A stretch of DNA of 64,000 bases from a bacterium (lineage in GTDB: Bacteria; Bacillota; Clostridia; Oscillospirales; Acutalibacteraceae), in assembly GCA_022774755.1 (NCBI GenBank), contig JALFLK010000009.1, positions 62,001 through 126,000 on the forward strand, read 5' to 3'. The position numbers and the translations under genes were made by a program. Position 1 is the first letter of the stretch, and every line of letters begins with the position of its first letter. This document shows, piece by piece, positions 16,327 to 25,082 of the stretch. The notes below the pieces were generated by a model. It was not told the DNA's origin. It saw only the letters and a list, made by a program, of their open reading frames with translations, and searched no databases.

Positions 16327-16573
16327 ATTTTGTCATTTCTACCGTCAACCGTACCGCCGCTTTCAGGCGGTCAAGGTAGGTTGTACCGGGCTTAAAGCTT
16401 CGTATTTCCAGCCGTTTCGGCGGAATGTTGGAGGCGCCGGGCAGGGTGTGCATACGCATATTTATCTCTTCGTGCTGAACAAGGGCAAAAAGCTGGTCAA
16501 TAGATTTGCAGTTATCAACAGCTTTAAGCAGTTCAGCCTTGGTTTTCTTTTTTTTATAACCGTAAACGCCCAT
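16325..16573 (-). CDS. Small uncharacterised basic protein
   Basis: 82 residues from the ATG preceded by TTTGGAG at 9 bases. It begins MGVYGYKKKKTKAELLKAVD and has a mixed, plausible soluble composition with several Lys/Arg clusters. The stop codon lies in the shared terminator. I do not recognise a family. A codon pattern unlike the opposite strand and a good ribosome-binding site support it as real. Confidence 0.6.
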   Translation of the reverse strand: MGVYGYKKKKTKAELLKAVDNCKSIDQLFALVQHEEINMRMHTLPGASNIPPKRLEIRSFKPGTTYLDRLKAAVRLTVEMTK

Positions 16574-16732
16574 ACAAAAAATCTCCAAAATTTTTCCGAT
16601 TTATTGCTATTATACATTTTTTCGCCACATTATTCAAGACGAAAACCAATTATTATTTTTTGTGTTTACAGGTGTTTTTATTTGTGCTATTCTTATGGTA
16701 TTGTTATACAACAACGGAATAGTGGTGAGTTA

Positions 16733-17620
16733 ATGAAACGCAAATTTATTAAAACAGTCCTTTTGATTTCGGTTATTGCGTCTTCGCTTTTGACTTGTTC
16801 CTGTAATAAGCCCGATGACGGCGGAAAAATTGCGGAGGTAACCGTCGCTTCGTCTTTTGCCGATTATTCGTATAATAACGAAAGCAGTACAACTTCCCTG
16901 AATATTAGCGCAAATTCTCAGCAAAACAGCGGAGTGTTTGACAAGAGCATAGGACTTGATTTGAATAATTTTGTCAGAGAAGGAAATTTCATAACATATA
17001 ACGGAGATGAGCTTACCCCCGTTCAGGGGACGGATATATCCTCTTACAGCGGACAGGTTGATTTTGGCGCACTTAAAGCCAGCGGAATTGATTTTGTTAT
17101 GGTTCGCTTAGGCGGCAGAGGCTATGGCGAATCCGGCGCTTTGTATGCTGACGATTTTGCTCTGTCAAATATCAAAAGTGCCAAGTCAGCAGGCTTAAAG
17201 GTCGGTGCTTACTTCTTTTCTCAGGCGATTAGTGAGGAGGAGGCAAAGGAGGAGGCGGACTATGCCTCTGAGATTTTGCAGGGTGAAGCCCTTGATTTTC
17301 CCGTTGCCTTTGACTGGGAAAACATAGAGGGCGAAAGCGCAAGAACAGACAGCGTTGATAACAGCACCTTGACCGGATTTGCCAAAGCCTTTTGTGAAGA
17401 AATAAAAAGCAAAGGCTATACTCCTATGATTTATGCCAAGTCTGCGGTTTTTGAAAGATATAATCTTGATTCCCTTGAAAATATAGATTTTTGGTACGCC
17501 GAATACGCCGACATTCCCTCTGTAACAAAAGGCTACACAATGTGGCAGTACAGCGAGAGCGCAGAGCTTGACGGAATATCCGGCGGCGCAGATTTGAATC
17601 TGTGCTTTGTTGAGTATTGA
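16733..17620 (+). CDS. GH25 (lysozyme-type) lipoprotein
   Basis: 295 residues. A signal peptide with a lipobox-like end (SLLTCSC at 18-24) suggests a membrane-anchored lipoprotein. A Ser/Thr/Asn-rich spacer leads to a glycoside hydrolase family 25 domain (about 95-295): GTDISSYSG with Asp101, VMVRLGGRGYG, VGAYFFSQA, and FDWEN with Asp194 and Glu196, the catalytic acids. It should cleave the MurNAc-GlcNAc bond of peptidoglycan at the outer face of the membrane. A longer frame upstream has no coding character. luxS begins 13 bases after its stop, so the two are likely co-transcribed. Confidence 0.88.
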   Translation: MKRKFIKTVLLISVIASSLLTCSCNKPDDGGKIAEVTVASSFADYSYNNESSTTSLNISANSQQNSGVFDKSIGLDLNNFVREGNFITYNGDELTPVQGTDISSYSGQVDFGALKASGIDFVMVRLGGRGYGESGALYADDFALSNIKSAKSAGLKVGAYFFSQAISEEEAKEEADYASEILQGEALDFPVAFDWENIEGESARTDSVDNSTLTGFAKAFCEEIKSKGYTPMIYAKSAVFERYNLDSLENIDFWYAEYADIPSVTKGYTMWQYSESAELDGISGGADLNLCFVEY

Positions 17621-17633
17621 AAGGAAGTATATT

Positions 17634-18092
17634 ATGAACAGAATAGAAAGCTTTAAGGTTAATCACGATTTGCTTGAGCCCGGCGTGTATATCTCAAGGG
17701 TGGACGGCGACATTACCACCTTTGATATGCGTTTTGTCAAGCCAAACACACCGCCCTTTTTGCCTAACCCCGTTATGCACACCATAGAGCATTTGTTTGC
17801 AACCTATTCACGAAACAGCCGGTATAGCGACAAGATTGTGTATTTCGGACCTATGGGCTGCCGCACGGGCTTTTACTTTTTGGTACGGGATATGGATAAT
17901 GAAACAGCCCTGCGGCTTATTAAGGATGTAATTTTTCAGTGCATAAATCATAAGGGCGATATACCCGGGAACACCCGACAGGAGTGCGGAAATTACCTTG
18001 AACACGACGCTGAGGGCGCAAATAAGGCGTTAAATGAGTATTACTCATTGTTGAAAGATAAAACAGTTGATAACTTAGCGTATAATAATTAG
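17634..18092 (+). CDS. luxS: S-ribosylhomocysteine lyase LuxS
   Basis: 152 residues from the ATG with AAAGGAAG 6 bases upstream. It splits S-ribosylhomocysteine to homocysteine and DPD, the autoinducer-2 precursor. Metal ligands are visible as HTIEH (His49, His53) and Cys118 in RQECGN, and the catalytic Cys76 lies in GPMGCRTGF. Length is normal. No pfs, metK or mtn gene is adjacent; it follows the GH25 lipoprotein closely instead. Confidence 0.97.
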   Translation: MNRIESFKVNHDLLEPGVYISRVDGDITTFDMRFVKPNTPPFLPNPVMHTIEHLFATYSRNSRYSDKIVYFGPMGCRTGFYFLVRDMDNETALRLIKDVIFQCINHKGDIPGNTRQECGNYLEHDAEGANKALNEYYSLLKDKTVDNLAYNN

Positions 18093-18163
18093 CAAAAATA
18101 CAACAAAATTTCAGATAAAAGCTCCTATCTATTAGGCTATTCTTACAAATATTACGCAAAAGG

Positions 18164-18191
18164 TTGCAATCTTGTAATAACTTGTTATAAT
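18164..18191 (+). promoter_or_regulatory. Promoter of the M23 peptidase gene
   Basis: TTGCAA, 16-nt spacer and consensus TATAAT about 55 bases before the TTG start. Confidence 0.6.
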
Positions 18192-18247
18192 TGAAGAGTA
18201 GTTTTGTTACAAACCTGTAACAATTTATTTAGTTAGGAGAATTTTAC

Positions 18248-19741
18248 TTGAAGACTAAATTTATTGGTTTAGACGGATATCACGAGATTGAAACTCTTAA
18301 AACCACCAGGAAAGTAAAAAAACATTATATCAGGCGTACGGTAAAGTTCATTAAGAAATCGGTGCAGATTGTTTACTGCCTTTCCAAAAGCCTCGAAAAG
18401 CCAAAGAGACGGGTGCCTAAGTCAACCCCGACCTTGGACGCTTGTTACAGAAACGCAAGAAACGGCAAAAAGTACGAATATTCCGTAAAGGTTCTGGATT
18501 TTAAACGTCACGCTAAAAAGCAAATAAATAAAAAACAGCCCTGTGCTGTTCGCTACACCAGAAACTTTAAGCCTGTGTCAAATAACTTCTTAAAGCACAA
18601 GGCAGCTTTGGGAGCCATGACAGCCAGCGCAGCCTGTGTGTTTGTTGCTCTGACGGCAGTCAGCACATTGGGCGTGGGCGCAACGGAAAACGGCGGAACA
18701 ACATCGTCACTTTCCGCACCGCTGAGCTATAATCAGACTTTAGGCGGCGAGCAGTTTACTCCGAAGGCTGTAAACGGAAGCGTCGGCGCAGAAAATTCTT
18801 CAATATATACAAATATTGCCTTGGCGGTGTCGGGAGAAAAGACAGCCACCAAGTCGGCAGGACTTTACATTGACGGCGAGTATATCGGTGCAGTATCCGA
18901 TGAATACGCTCTGTACGAAGAGCTTGACAGCTTCCTGCGTGAATATATGGCAGGATATGACGATACAACTTCGGTTAAGTACGAAAGCGATGTTGAGGTT
19001 AAAACAGGCGATTATGACCCTGCCGAAATAATGACTGCTGAAAATCTGGTTAAGAAGGCAAGCGAGGTTGTTAAGGTTGCCCTTACCACAGATGTTATAT
19101 ATGACAGAGATATTCCTTACGATACAGATGTTGAGTACGACGATACCGAAAGCGCCGACTACGAAGAGGTTAAGCAACAAGGCAAAAAGGGCACCGAGTC
19201 CGTAACCTGCACTGCAACCTTTGTCAACGGTGTTCTTACGGAGTCCATTGAAAAATCCGCAAAGGTTACAAGCGAGCCTGTAAACGAGATTGTTGTCAGA
19301 GGCACCAAGGAGGGCTCATCAAGCGGTTCATACAAGCCATCGTCAGGAACCGGTGCATCCACAGGTTCATTTATCTGGCCTGTTCCCAACACTCACAACA
19401 TTACAAGCGGTTACGGATACCGATGGGGTTCGCTCCACACGGGAATCGACATTTCAAACGGAGTTACCGGCGAAGCGATAGTAGCTTCCGACGGCGGAAC
19501 GGTAACCTGGGCAGGATACGATAACAGCGGTTACGGCAACTATGTTATCATAGACCACGGCAACGGTTATCAGACCTTGTACGGACATTGCAGTACCGTT
19601 TATGTTTCTGCAGGCGAGTATGTGTCACAGGGTCAGACTATTGCAGGTATGGGCTCCACAGGCTACTCTACGGGAACTCATCTTCACTTTGAAATTCGTA
19701 TGGGTTCTTCAAGACTTGACCCGTCGGGATTTGTTTCATAA
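18248..19741 (+). CDS. Membrane-anchored M23 peptidoglycan endopeptidase with G5 domain
   Basis: 497 residues, TTG start with TTAGGAGA upstream; no ATG fits better. Residues 1-115 are strongly basic and cytoplasmic, followed by one membrane helix (about 118-143). Outside is a linker region, then a G5-like domain (about 283-355, with GKKGTESVTCTATFVNGVLT), a Ser/Gly linker and the M23 zinc peptidase domain (about 375-497). Zinc ligands are in SLHTGID (about 396-400) and THLHFEI (about 478-481). It should cut peptide cross-links of the wall during growth or division. The long basic cytoplasmic N-terminus is unusual for an M23 enzyme. Confidence 0.9.
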   Translation: MKTKFIGLDGYHEIETLKTTRKVKKHYIRRTVKFIKKSVQIVYCLSKSLEKPKRRVPKSTPTLDACYRNARNGKKYEYSVKVLDFKRHAKKQINKKQPCAVRYTRNFKPVSNNFLKHKAALGAMTASAACVFVALTAVSTLGVGATENGGTTSSLSAPLSYNQTLGGEQFTPKAVNGSVGAENSSIYTNIALAVSGEKTATKSAGLYIDGEYIGAVSDEYALYEELDSFLREYMAGYDDTTSVKYESDVEVKTGDYDPAEIMTAENLVKKASEVVKVALTTDVIYDRDIPYDTDVEYDDTESADYEEVKQQGKKGTESVTCTATFVNGVLTESIEKSAKVTSEPVNEIVVRGTKEGSSSGSYKPSSGTGASTGSFIWPVPNTHNITSGYGYRWGSLHTGIDISNGVTGEAIVASDGGTVTWAGYDNSGYGNYVIIDHGNGYQTLYGHCSTVYVSAGEYVSQGQTIAGMGSTGYSTGTHLHFEIRMGSSRLDPSGFVS

Positions 19742-19757
19742 AAATGATAAAACTGAT

Positions 19758-19789
19758 AACGCTGTTCCTTTTGGGGACAGCGTTTTTTT
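19758..19789 (+). terminator. Intrinsic terminator of the M23 gene
   Basis: AACGCTGTTCC pairs with GGGGACAGCGTT with one G-T pair and is followed by seven T. Confidence 0.85.
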
Positions 19790-19795
19790 GTGTTA

Positions 19796-19880
19796 TAGGA
19801 AATTGCTCGGCTGCGCTCGGGCATAAAAGGATGTTTTCAGCAAAAGCTGTCTGCACGAATTGCGTGTCGAGGTACTCGAC
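19796..19880 (+). repeat. Interspersed repeat family A, copy 1
   Basis: About 85 bases that closely match 33949-34030: shared blocks are AATTGCTCGG, CTCGGGCATAAAAGG, GCAAAAG and ATTGCGTGTCGAGGTACTC. It ends in a perfect hairpin GTCGAG-GTA-CTCGAC. It is non-coding and sits directly downstream of a terminator. Confidence 0.75.
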
Positions 19881-19895
19881 TTTTTTGAAAATTAC

Positions 19896-19935
19896 AAAAC
19901 GCTCCCGGGCAGACTGCACTGCTCAGGGGCGTTTT
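19896..19935 (-). terminator. Terminator of the 60-residue membrane protein gene
   Basis: AAAACGCTCC pairs with GGGGCGTTTT around a GC-rich loop, and the minus strand continues into T-rich sequence. Confidence 0.6.
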
Positions 19936-19959
19936 CATCATTCAAAACCAAATTAAATT

Positions 19960-20142
19960 TTATTTCAACATATACTGGGCTGTTTCAATAAGCGAGCCGA
20001 AGGTCTGCATTGCACGGTTGGCTTTTTTGCGCATTTTTGGGTTTTCGTCAACCATTTTTTTGCCGGCAACTCCCACGGCTACGCCGGCAATCAGACCCAC
20101 TGCGGCGCCCTTTACCACATTCATTATTTGATTGTTGTTCAT
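19960..20142 (-). CDS. Small YtxH-like membrane protein
   Basis: 60 residues, strong CAGGAGG site 6 bases before ATG. A glycine/alanine-rich helix (about 10-27, VKGAAVGLIAGVAVGVAG) is followed by a basic KKANRAM region, resembling short YtxH-type envelope proteins. No reaction can be assigned. It stands alone on the minus strand between the M23 gene and a convergently placed membrane gene. Confidence 0.72.
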   Translation of the reverse strand: MNNNQIMNVVKGAAVGLIAGVAVGVAGKKMVDENPKMRKKANRAMQTFGSLIETAQYMLK

Positions 20143-20318
20143 ATTTTACCTCCTGTAATTATTTGCAGATACCTGCGTATTTATTGTTGGCGGTTTTTCG
20201 GGGGTTAATATAGATAACTTTTGGAATATTATTTTCATAATGCGACAACCGTATGCGACAGCTTTTTTCTGAGTAATAAACTATATTTATTTTATTATTA
20301 AGAAGAAGGTTAGGGCTT

Positions 20319-20900
20319 ATGAACGACGGCGAAAAGGCAGTTATTTACGACGAGATAAAGAAAATCGCAGATTTGCTGGAGGACTATGAATCGTACAGAA
20401 TTGAAAACAGCCGTCATTTTAAAAGAAAAATTATTTTTGAAAAATTGTGGACAGGCTCGGGGATTTGCCTGTGGTTTATTACACTGATTCTTGGAATTGC
20501 GGGATTTTGCACTGCAAATGTTTACGGAATCACGGAATTTATTTTTGCGGTGGCTTTGATGTTTATTTCGGCGGCCGTTCTTGTTGTTACTGCGTCTTTG
20601 TTGGCGTTTAGACTTGATAACCAAAAGCATTTTATTACCGATGGTGAATTTGAGATTTACTGTAAAAACAAAAAAGCGTTTATATCCGTTAAAGAGCTTG
20701 CTTTTCCTAAAGACTATATGTGCAGTGGATATGCAAAGGCGGTGCTAAAAGAAATAAAATACAGGCAAAAAGCCGATTTGGGTGATATTTATAAAAAATG
20801 CAAGTTCATTGAATATGATATTCTCAGAGATAATTCTGCTGAATTTATACGCTTTAACAGGGGCTATGTGCAGAAAATTCAGGCGTTTATGGGTTTGTAA
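20319..20900 (+). CDS. Uncharacterised protein with two membrane helices
   Basis: 193 residues. A charged N-terminal segment (about 1-44) is followed by two membrane helices (about 46-66 and 72-97) and a soluble, Lys/Tyr-rich C-terminal half. The start follows AGAAGAAGG. No family recognised. It precedes trmL by about 120 bases but that gene has its own -10 element, so the link is loose. Confidence 0.65.
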   Translation: MNDGEKAVIYDEIKKIADLLEDYESYRIENSRHFKRKIIFEKLWTGSGICLWFITLILGIAGFCTANVYGITEFIFAVALMFISAAVLVVTASLLAFRLDNQKHFITDGEFEIYCKNKKAFISVKELAFPKDYMCSGYAKAVLKEIKYRQKADLGDIYKKCKFIEYDILRDNSAEFIRFNRGYVQKIQAFMGL

Positions 20901-21019
20901 TACAAAGATAATAATGCGTTGGAGTCGGACAAAACCTAAAAACTGTCGCATAAAAAACTAAAAAGCGGGATATGATTTTTCGCTGAAATCTGATATAATT
21001 ACCCTCAGAGGTGATTTTT

Positions 21020-21529
21020 TTGGCAACGCTTAATATAGTTATGGTTGAACCCGAAATTCCCCAGAATACAGGCAATGTGGCACGAACCTGTGCCGCAACG
21101 GGAGCAAGACTTCATCTTGTGAAGCCCATGGGGTTTGAAATTGACGATAAAAAATTAAAGAGAGCCGGTCTTGATTACTGGCATTTTCTTGACATTACCT
21201 ACTATGAAAATTTGCAGGAATTTTTTGAAAAAACGAAAGGCGGGAGATATTTTTATTTTTCCACCAAAGGAAGACATATTCATTCGGATGTGAGCTTTCC
21301 CGATAATTCCTACCTGCTTTTCGGAAAAGAGACAAAAGGTCTGCCGGAGGAGCTTTTACAGCAAAATCCAAAGGAGACACTGCGTATTCCTATGATAGAC
21401 GAGGCAAGAAGCCTTAATCTCTCAAATTCCGTTGCAATAGCAGTTTACGAGGTCCTTCGTCAGTGGGATTATCCACAGCTGAAATGCAAAGGTCAGCTCC
21501 ATAATCTAAAGTGGAGTGACGAGGAATAA
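21020..21529 (+). CDS. trmL: tRNA (cytidine(34)-2'-O)-methyltransferase TrmL
   Basis: 169 residues from a TTG start placed by AGAGGTG and by the family's usual beginning (MATLNIVMVEPEIPQNTGN). It is a SPOUT-fold enzyme that 2'-O-methylates the wobble base of tRNA-Leu isoacceptors. Knot motifs NTGNVART, LLFGKETKGLPEE and RSLNLSNSVAIAVYE are complete. An extended -10 (TGATATAAT at 20991) sits about 20 bases before the start, so the leader is very short. Confidence 0.93.
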   Translation: MATLNIVMVEPEIPQNTGNVARTCAATGARLHLVKPMGFEIDDKKLKRAGLDYWHFLDITYYENLQEFFEKTKGGRYFYFSTKGRHIHSDVSFPDNSYLLFGKETKGLPEELLQQNPKETLRIPMIDEARSLNLSNSVAIAVYEVLRQWDYPQLKCKGQLHNLKWSDEE

Positions 21530-21878
21530 ATATTATCATAATTATTTCGGCTTTACGGTTTATTTTCATTTTATTATTTGCGAAAGTACATAAATAATTA
21601 TTATAAATAATCATTCCTTTTCACGATTTTTTAACGATGAATTGAATTTCTAATACCGAATAATAAGGTTGCAGTACCGCTTAATAAGCTACTTTAAAAG
21701 ATAAAATGCGACAACAAGATGTATAAATTTACTAAATATTTTCGACATACACAAAATATTTTAATAAAACCTATTGCAAAAATGAAAATTGTGTGATATC
21801 ATTCTCGTTGAAGTAAAGGCTATGTATGGTGGTTTTTACTAATCGGTTGAAAATTTTATAATAAAGGAGAATGACAAC
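21530..21878. other. Intergenic region upstream of the sugar ABC operon
   Basis: This 349-base AT-rich gap has a promoter at its 3' end. I see no clear terminator for trmL, no riboswitch and no convincing operator palindrome. Confidence 0.5.
21774..21802 (+). promoter_or_regulatory. Promoter of the sugar ABC operon
   Basis: TTGCAA, 17-nt spacer and TATCAT; about 75 bases of leader before the GTG start. Confidence 0.65.
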
Positions 21879-23237
21879 GTGAAAAAATTATCGAAAATTG
21901 TTGCATTTGGAATGGCCGGATGTATGATGGCATCTGCATTTGCAGGATGTTCCGGCGGAAATCAGCCGGCATCCGATGCTGAAGGCAGCAAGACCGACGC
22001 AAAGGGCGGAAAGGTTTATTATCTGAACTTTAAACCCGAGCAGGATGAAAAGTGGCAGAACCTCGCCAAGGCTTACACCGAAGAAACAGGCGTTAAGGTT
22101 GAGGTTGTAACAGCCGCAGAGGGCACTTATGAGCAGACTCTTACATCCGAAATGGATAAAAAGGACGCTCCTACACTGTTTCAGGTAAACGGTCCCGTAG
22201 GACTTGCAAACTGGAAGGACTATTGCTATAATCTGGCAGACTCCGACCTTTATAAGCAGGTTAAGAGCGACGACTTCGTTCTTAAAGAAGACGGCGAGGT
22301 TTACGGCGTAGCATATGTAATCGAAACATACGGCATTATCTACAACAAGACTCTTCTTGACAAATATTTTGCCTCTGATTTTGCAACAGTAAAATCAGCT
22401 GCCGAGATTAACAGCTTTGACAAGCTTAAGACAGTTGCTACGGAAATTCAGGCTAACAAAGATGCTTTAGGCGTTGACGGCGCATTTACTTCAGCAGGTA
22501 TGGACGCTTCTTCAGACTGGAGATTCAAGACTCACCTTGCTAATATGCCTATCTATTACGAGTACAAGGATAAGGGTATTTCCTCAACAGAAGCTATCGA
22601 GGGCAAATACCTTGATAACTACAAGCAGATTTGGGACCTCTATATTGACAACGCAACCTGCGACAAGACTGCTCTTGCAAGCAAGACAGGTACAGACGCA
22701 GAGACAGAGTTCAAGACCGGCAAGGCTGTATTCTATCAGAACGGTACATGGGCTTATGACGCTTGCAAATACAACGGGGAAACAGGCGAAGGCTTGAAAG
22801 ACGAAGAGTTAGGTATGCTTCCTATCTACATCGGCGTTGAAGGCGAAAAGAATCAGGGTCTCTGCACAGGTTCAGAGAACTACTGGTGCATTAACAAGAA
22901 CGCTTCCGAGGAAGACATTCAGGCTACTCTTGATTTCGTTTCCTGGTGCGTAACCAGCGATAAGGGAACAACCGCTCTTGCAGACGATATGGGCTTTGTA
23001 ATTCCTTTCCAGAAAGCAAAGGCAGCTTCTAATCCTCTTGTTGCTATTGCAGACCAGTATGTAAGCGAAGGCAAAACTTCTGTTTCTTGGAACTTCTCAT
23101 CAATTCCTTCAGAAACATGGAAGAACGGCGTTGGCACTGCTCTTACTCAGTATGCAGCAGGCACAGGCAGCTGGGACTCTGTTGTAACAGCGTTTGTTGA
23201 CGGTTGGAAAACAGAATACGCCGCTGCTCATCAGTAA
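21879..23237 (+). CDS. Sugar ABC transporter substrate-binding lipoprotein
   Basis: 452 residues, GTG start after AAAGGAG. Signal peptide with lipobox FAGC (Cys24), a Gly/Ser linker, then a family 1 solute-binding fold with an early YYLNFKPEQDEKWQNLAKAY strand-helix, PTLFQVNGP, and the late NKNASEEDIQATLDFVSW segment. It captures an oligosaccharide outside the membrane and hands it to the two permeases that follow. Given the starch enzymes in this window, a malto-oligosaccharide is a reasonable guess but is not shown by sequence. A terminator lies directly after it, likely making this gene the most expressed of the three. Confidence 0.9.
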   Translation: MKKLSKIVAFGMAGCMMASAFAGCSGGNQPASDAEGSKTDAKGGKVYYLNFKPEQDEKWQNLAKAYTEETGVKVEVVTAAEGTYEQTLTSEMDKKDAPTLFQVNGPVGLANWKDYCYNLADSDLYKQVKSDDFVLKEDGEVYGVAYVIETYGIIYNKTLLDKYFASDFATVKSAAEINSFDKLKTVATEIQANKDALGVDGAFTSAGMDASSDWRFKTHLANMPIYYEYKDKGISSTEAIEGKYLDNYKQIWDLYIDNATCDKTALASKTGTDAETEFKTGKAVFYQNGTWAYDACKYNGETGEGLKDEELGMLPIYIGVEGEKNQGLCTGSENYWCINKNASEEDIQATLDFVSWCVTSDKGTTALADDMGFVIPFQKAKAASNPLVAIADQYVSEGKTSVSWNFSSIPSETWKNGVGTALTQYAAGTGSWDSVVTAFVDGWKTEYAAAHQ

Positions 23238-23252
23238 TATTCAGTATTAAGC

Positions 23253-23283
23253 GAGAGGAGCGTTTATCGCTCCTCTCTTTTCT
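23253..23283 (+). terminator. Intra-operon terminator after the binding protein gene
   Basis: A perfect 10-bp stem (GAGAGGAGCG, 5-nt loop) is followed by TTTTCTATGTTTT. Its position between binding protein and permeases fits partial termination that favours binding protein expression. Confidence 0.8.
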
Positions 23284-23306
23284 ATGTTTTAGAGGGAGGT
23301 AACTCT

Positions 23307-24176
23307 TTGATTAAGAAAAATAAAAGATATTTTTTGATATTTGTTTTACCTACTCTGGCGGCATTTATAATGGCGTTTGTATGGCCGTTTTTTCAGGGGA
23401 TTTACCTGTCCTTCTGCAAGTTCGTTACAATCAGCAAGGCTGAGTTTGTAGGCTTTGACAATTACATTGCGGCGTTCCAGGACGAGACTTTTATGAGCGC
23501 CTTTTGGTTTACTGTTGCCTTTGTTATTGTGACGGTTGTGTTTATAAATGTCATAGCATTTGCAATAGGCTATGTCCTCACAATGGGAATCAGAGGTTCA
23601 AATATTTTCCGTACAACATTCTTTATGCCAAACCTTATCGGCGGCATTGTTTTGGGATATATCTGGCAGCTTATTTTTAACGGAGTTCTGCTGACCTACG
23701 GAAAGACCATTGTTTCCGACGCAACCTTTGGCTTTTGGGGACTGGTAATACTTGTGTGCTGGCAGCAGATAGGTTATATGATGATAATATATATTGCAGG
23801 ATTCCAGGGAATTCCCGCAGATTTGTACGAGGCTGCACGCATTGACGGCGCCAGCAAGCCTCAGCTTTTGAAGAACATTACAATTCCGATGATGGCTCCT
23901 TCAATTACCATATGCTCGTTCCTTACCCTTACAAACTCATTTAAGCTGTTTGACCAAAACCTGGCTTTAACAAACGGCTTGCCGGGAGTTGTTCAGGCTT
24001 CGGGAACAACAGTTTATACAACTCAGATGCTTGCGCTGAATATTTATAACACATTCTATCAGAATGCAAATACAAGAGGCGTAGGACAAGCTAAGGCAGT
24101 TATCTTCTTTGTAATTGTTGTTGCTATTGCGCTGTTACAGCTCTATTTCACACGAAAGAGGGAGGTACAGCAGTAA
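23307..24176 (+). CDS. Sugar ABC transporter permease (MalF/UgpA type)
   Basis: 289 residues, TTG start with AGGGAGG 8 bases upstream. Six membrane helices. The ATPase-contact EAA loop is at about 172-200 (EAARIDGASKPQLLKN). It forms the membrane channel with the next gene, whose ATG overlaps this stop by one base. No ATPase gene is nearby; a shared MsmX-like ATPase elsewhere is usual in this phylum. Confidence 0.92.
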   Translation: MIKKNKRYFLIFVLPTLAAFIMAFVWPFFQGIYLSFCKFVTISKAEFVGFDNYIAAFQDETFMSAFWFTVAFVIVTVVFINVIAFAIGYVLTMGIRGSNIFRTTFFMPNLIGGIVLGYIWQLIFNGVLLTYGKTIVSDATFGFWGLVILVCWQQIGYMMIIYIAGFQGIPADLYEAARIDGASKPQLLKNITIPMMAPSITICSFLTLTNSFKLFDQNLALTNGLPGVVQASGTTVYTTQMLALNIYNTFYQNANTRGVGQAKAVIFFVIVVAIALLQLYFTRKREVQQ

Positions 24177-25027
24177 TGGAAAAAACTAAGAAGAAAAGTG
24201 CAGGAAAAACCATATTGACGATAATTTTGTCTATTGTAGCTGTGCTCTATGTTTCTCCGATTTTTATAGTGCTGATTAACTCCTTTAAGCTTAAGTCACA
24301 AATAAGTTCAGACCCTTTCAGTCTGCCTAACGCAGAATCCTTTGTTGGGTTTGACAACTATATAAACGGTATTTTTTACGGTAATTATCCCTTTTATAAG
24401 GCGGTAGGCATAAGCTTGTTTATTACCGTTGCCACGGTGTTTGTTATCTTAATCTGCACATCTATGTGTGCGTGGTATCTTTCAAGAGTGAACAATGTTC
24501 TGTGCAAGATAATCTATTATTTCTGCGTGTTCTCTATGATTGTGCCTTTCCAGATGGTTATGTTTACGCTGGCTAATACTGCGGACTCTCTGGAACTTAA
24601 TAACCCTGTGGGCATAATAATTGTTTATTTGGGTTTCGGCGCCGGACTGGCGGTGTTTATGTTCAGCGGCTTTGTAAAATCCATTCCCATAGAAATTGAG
24701 GAGGCGGCAAGCATTGACGGCGCAGGTCCGCTGAGGACTTTCTTCGGCGTTGTTCTGCCCATAATGAAGCCGACCTTTATTTCCGTAGGAATTTTGGAAA
24801 CGATGTGGATTTGGAACGACTATCTGCTTCCGTATTTGGTATTGGATATTAAAAAATACAGAACTATACCAATCCAGATTCAGTACCTTAACGGCAGTTA
24901 CGGTCAGACGGACTTCGGTGCGATTATGGCTTTGATTATTCTGAGTATAATACCGATTATTATTTTCTACTTTGCGTGTCAAAAGCACATTATCAAGGGT
25001 ATTGTGTCAGGCGCAGTAAAAGGATAA
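24176..25027 (+). CDS. Sugar ABC transporter permease (MalG/UgpE type)
   Basis: 283 residues, translationally coupled to the previous gene (TAATG overlap). Six membrane helices and the EAA loop EEAASIDGAGPLRTFF at about 177-192. It pairs with the upstream permease to import a carbohydrate with energy from an ATPase not encoded here. A terminator follows about 20 bases after the stop. Confidence 0.92.
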   Translation: MEKTKKKSAGKTILTIILSIVAVLYVSPIFIVLINSFKLKSQISSDPFSLPNAESFVGFDNYINGIFYGNYPFYKAVGISLFITVATVFVILICTSMCAWYLSRVNNVLCKIIYYFCVFSMIVPFQMVMFTLANTADSLELNNPVGIIIVYLGFGAGLAVFMFSGFVKSIPIEIEEAASIDGAGPLRTFFGVVLPIMKPTFISVGILETMWIWNDYLLPYLVLDIKKYRTIPIQIQYLNGSYGQTDFGAIMALIILSIIPIIIFYFACQKHIIKGIVSGAVKG

Positions 25028-25047
25028 AGCAAAATTCAAAATTACTC

Positions 25048-25082
25048 AACGGCTGTTCGTTTTTATGGGCAGTCGTTTTTGT
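25048..25082 (+). terminator. Terminator of the sugar ABC operon
   Basis: AACGGCTG pairs with CAGTCGTT (one G-T pair), followed by T-rich sequence. Confidence 0.65.

Noticed and set aside
16301-16732. N-terminal extension of the GH25 lipoprotein frame
   Set aside because: It covers the 82-residue minus-strand gene and a terminator. The signal peptide and ribosome-binding site place the start at 16733.
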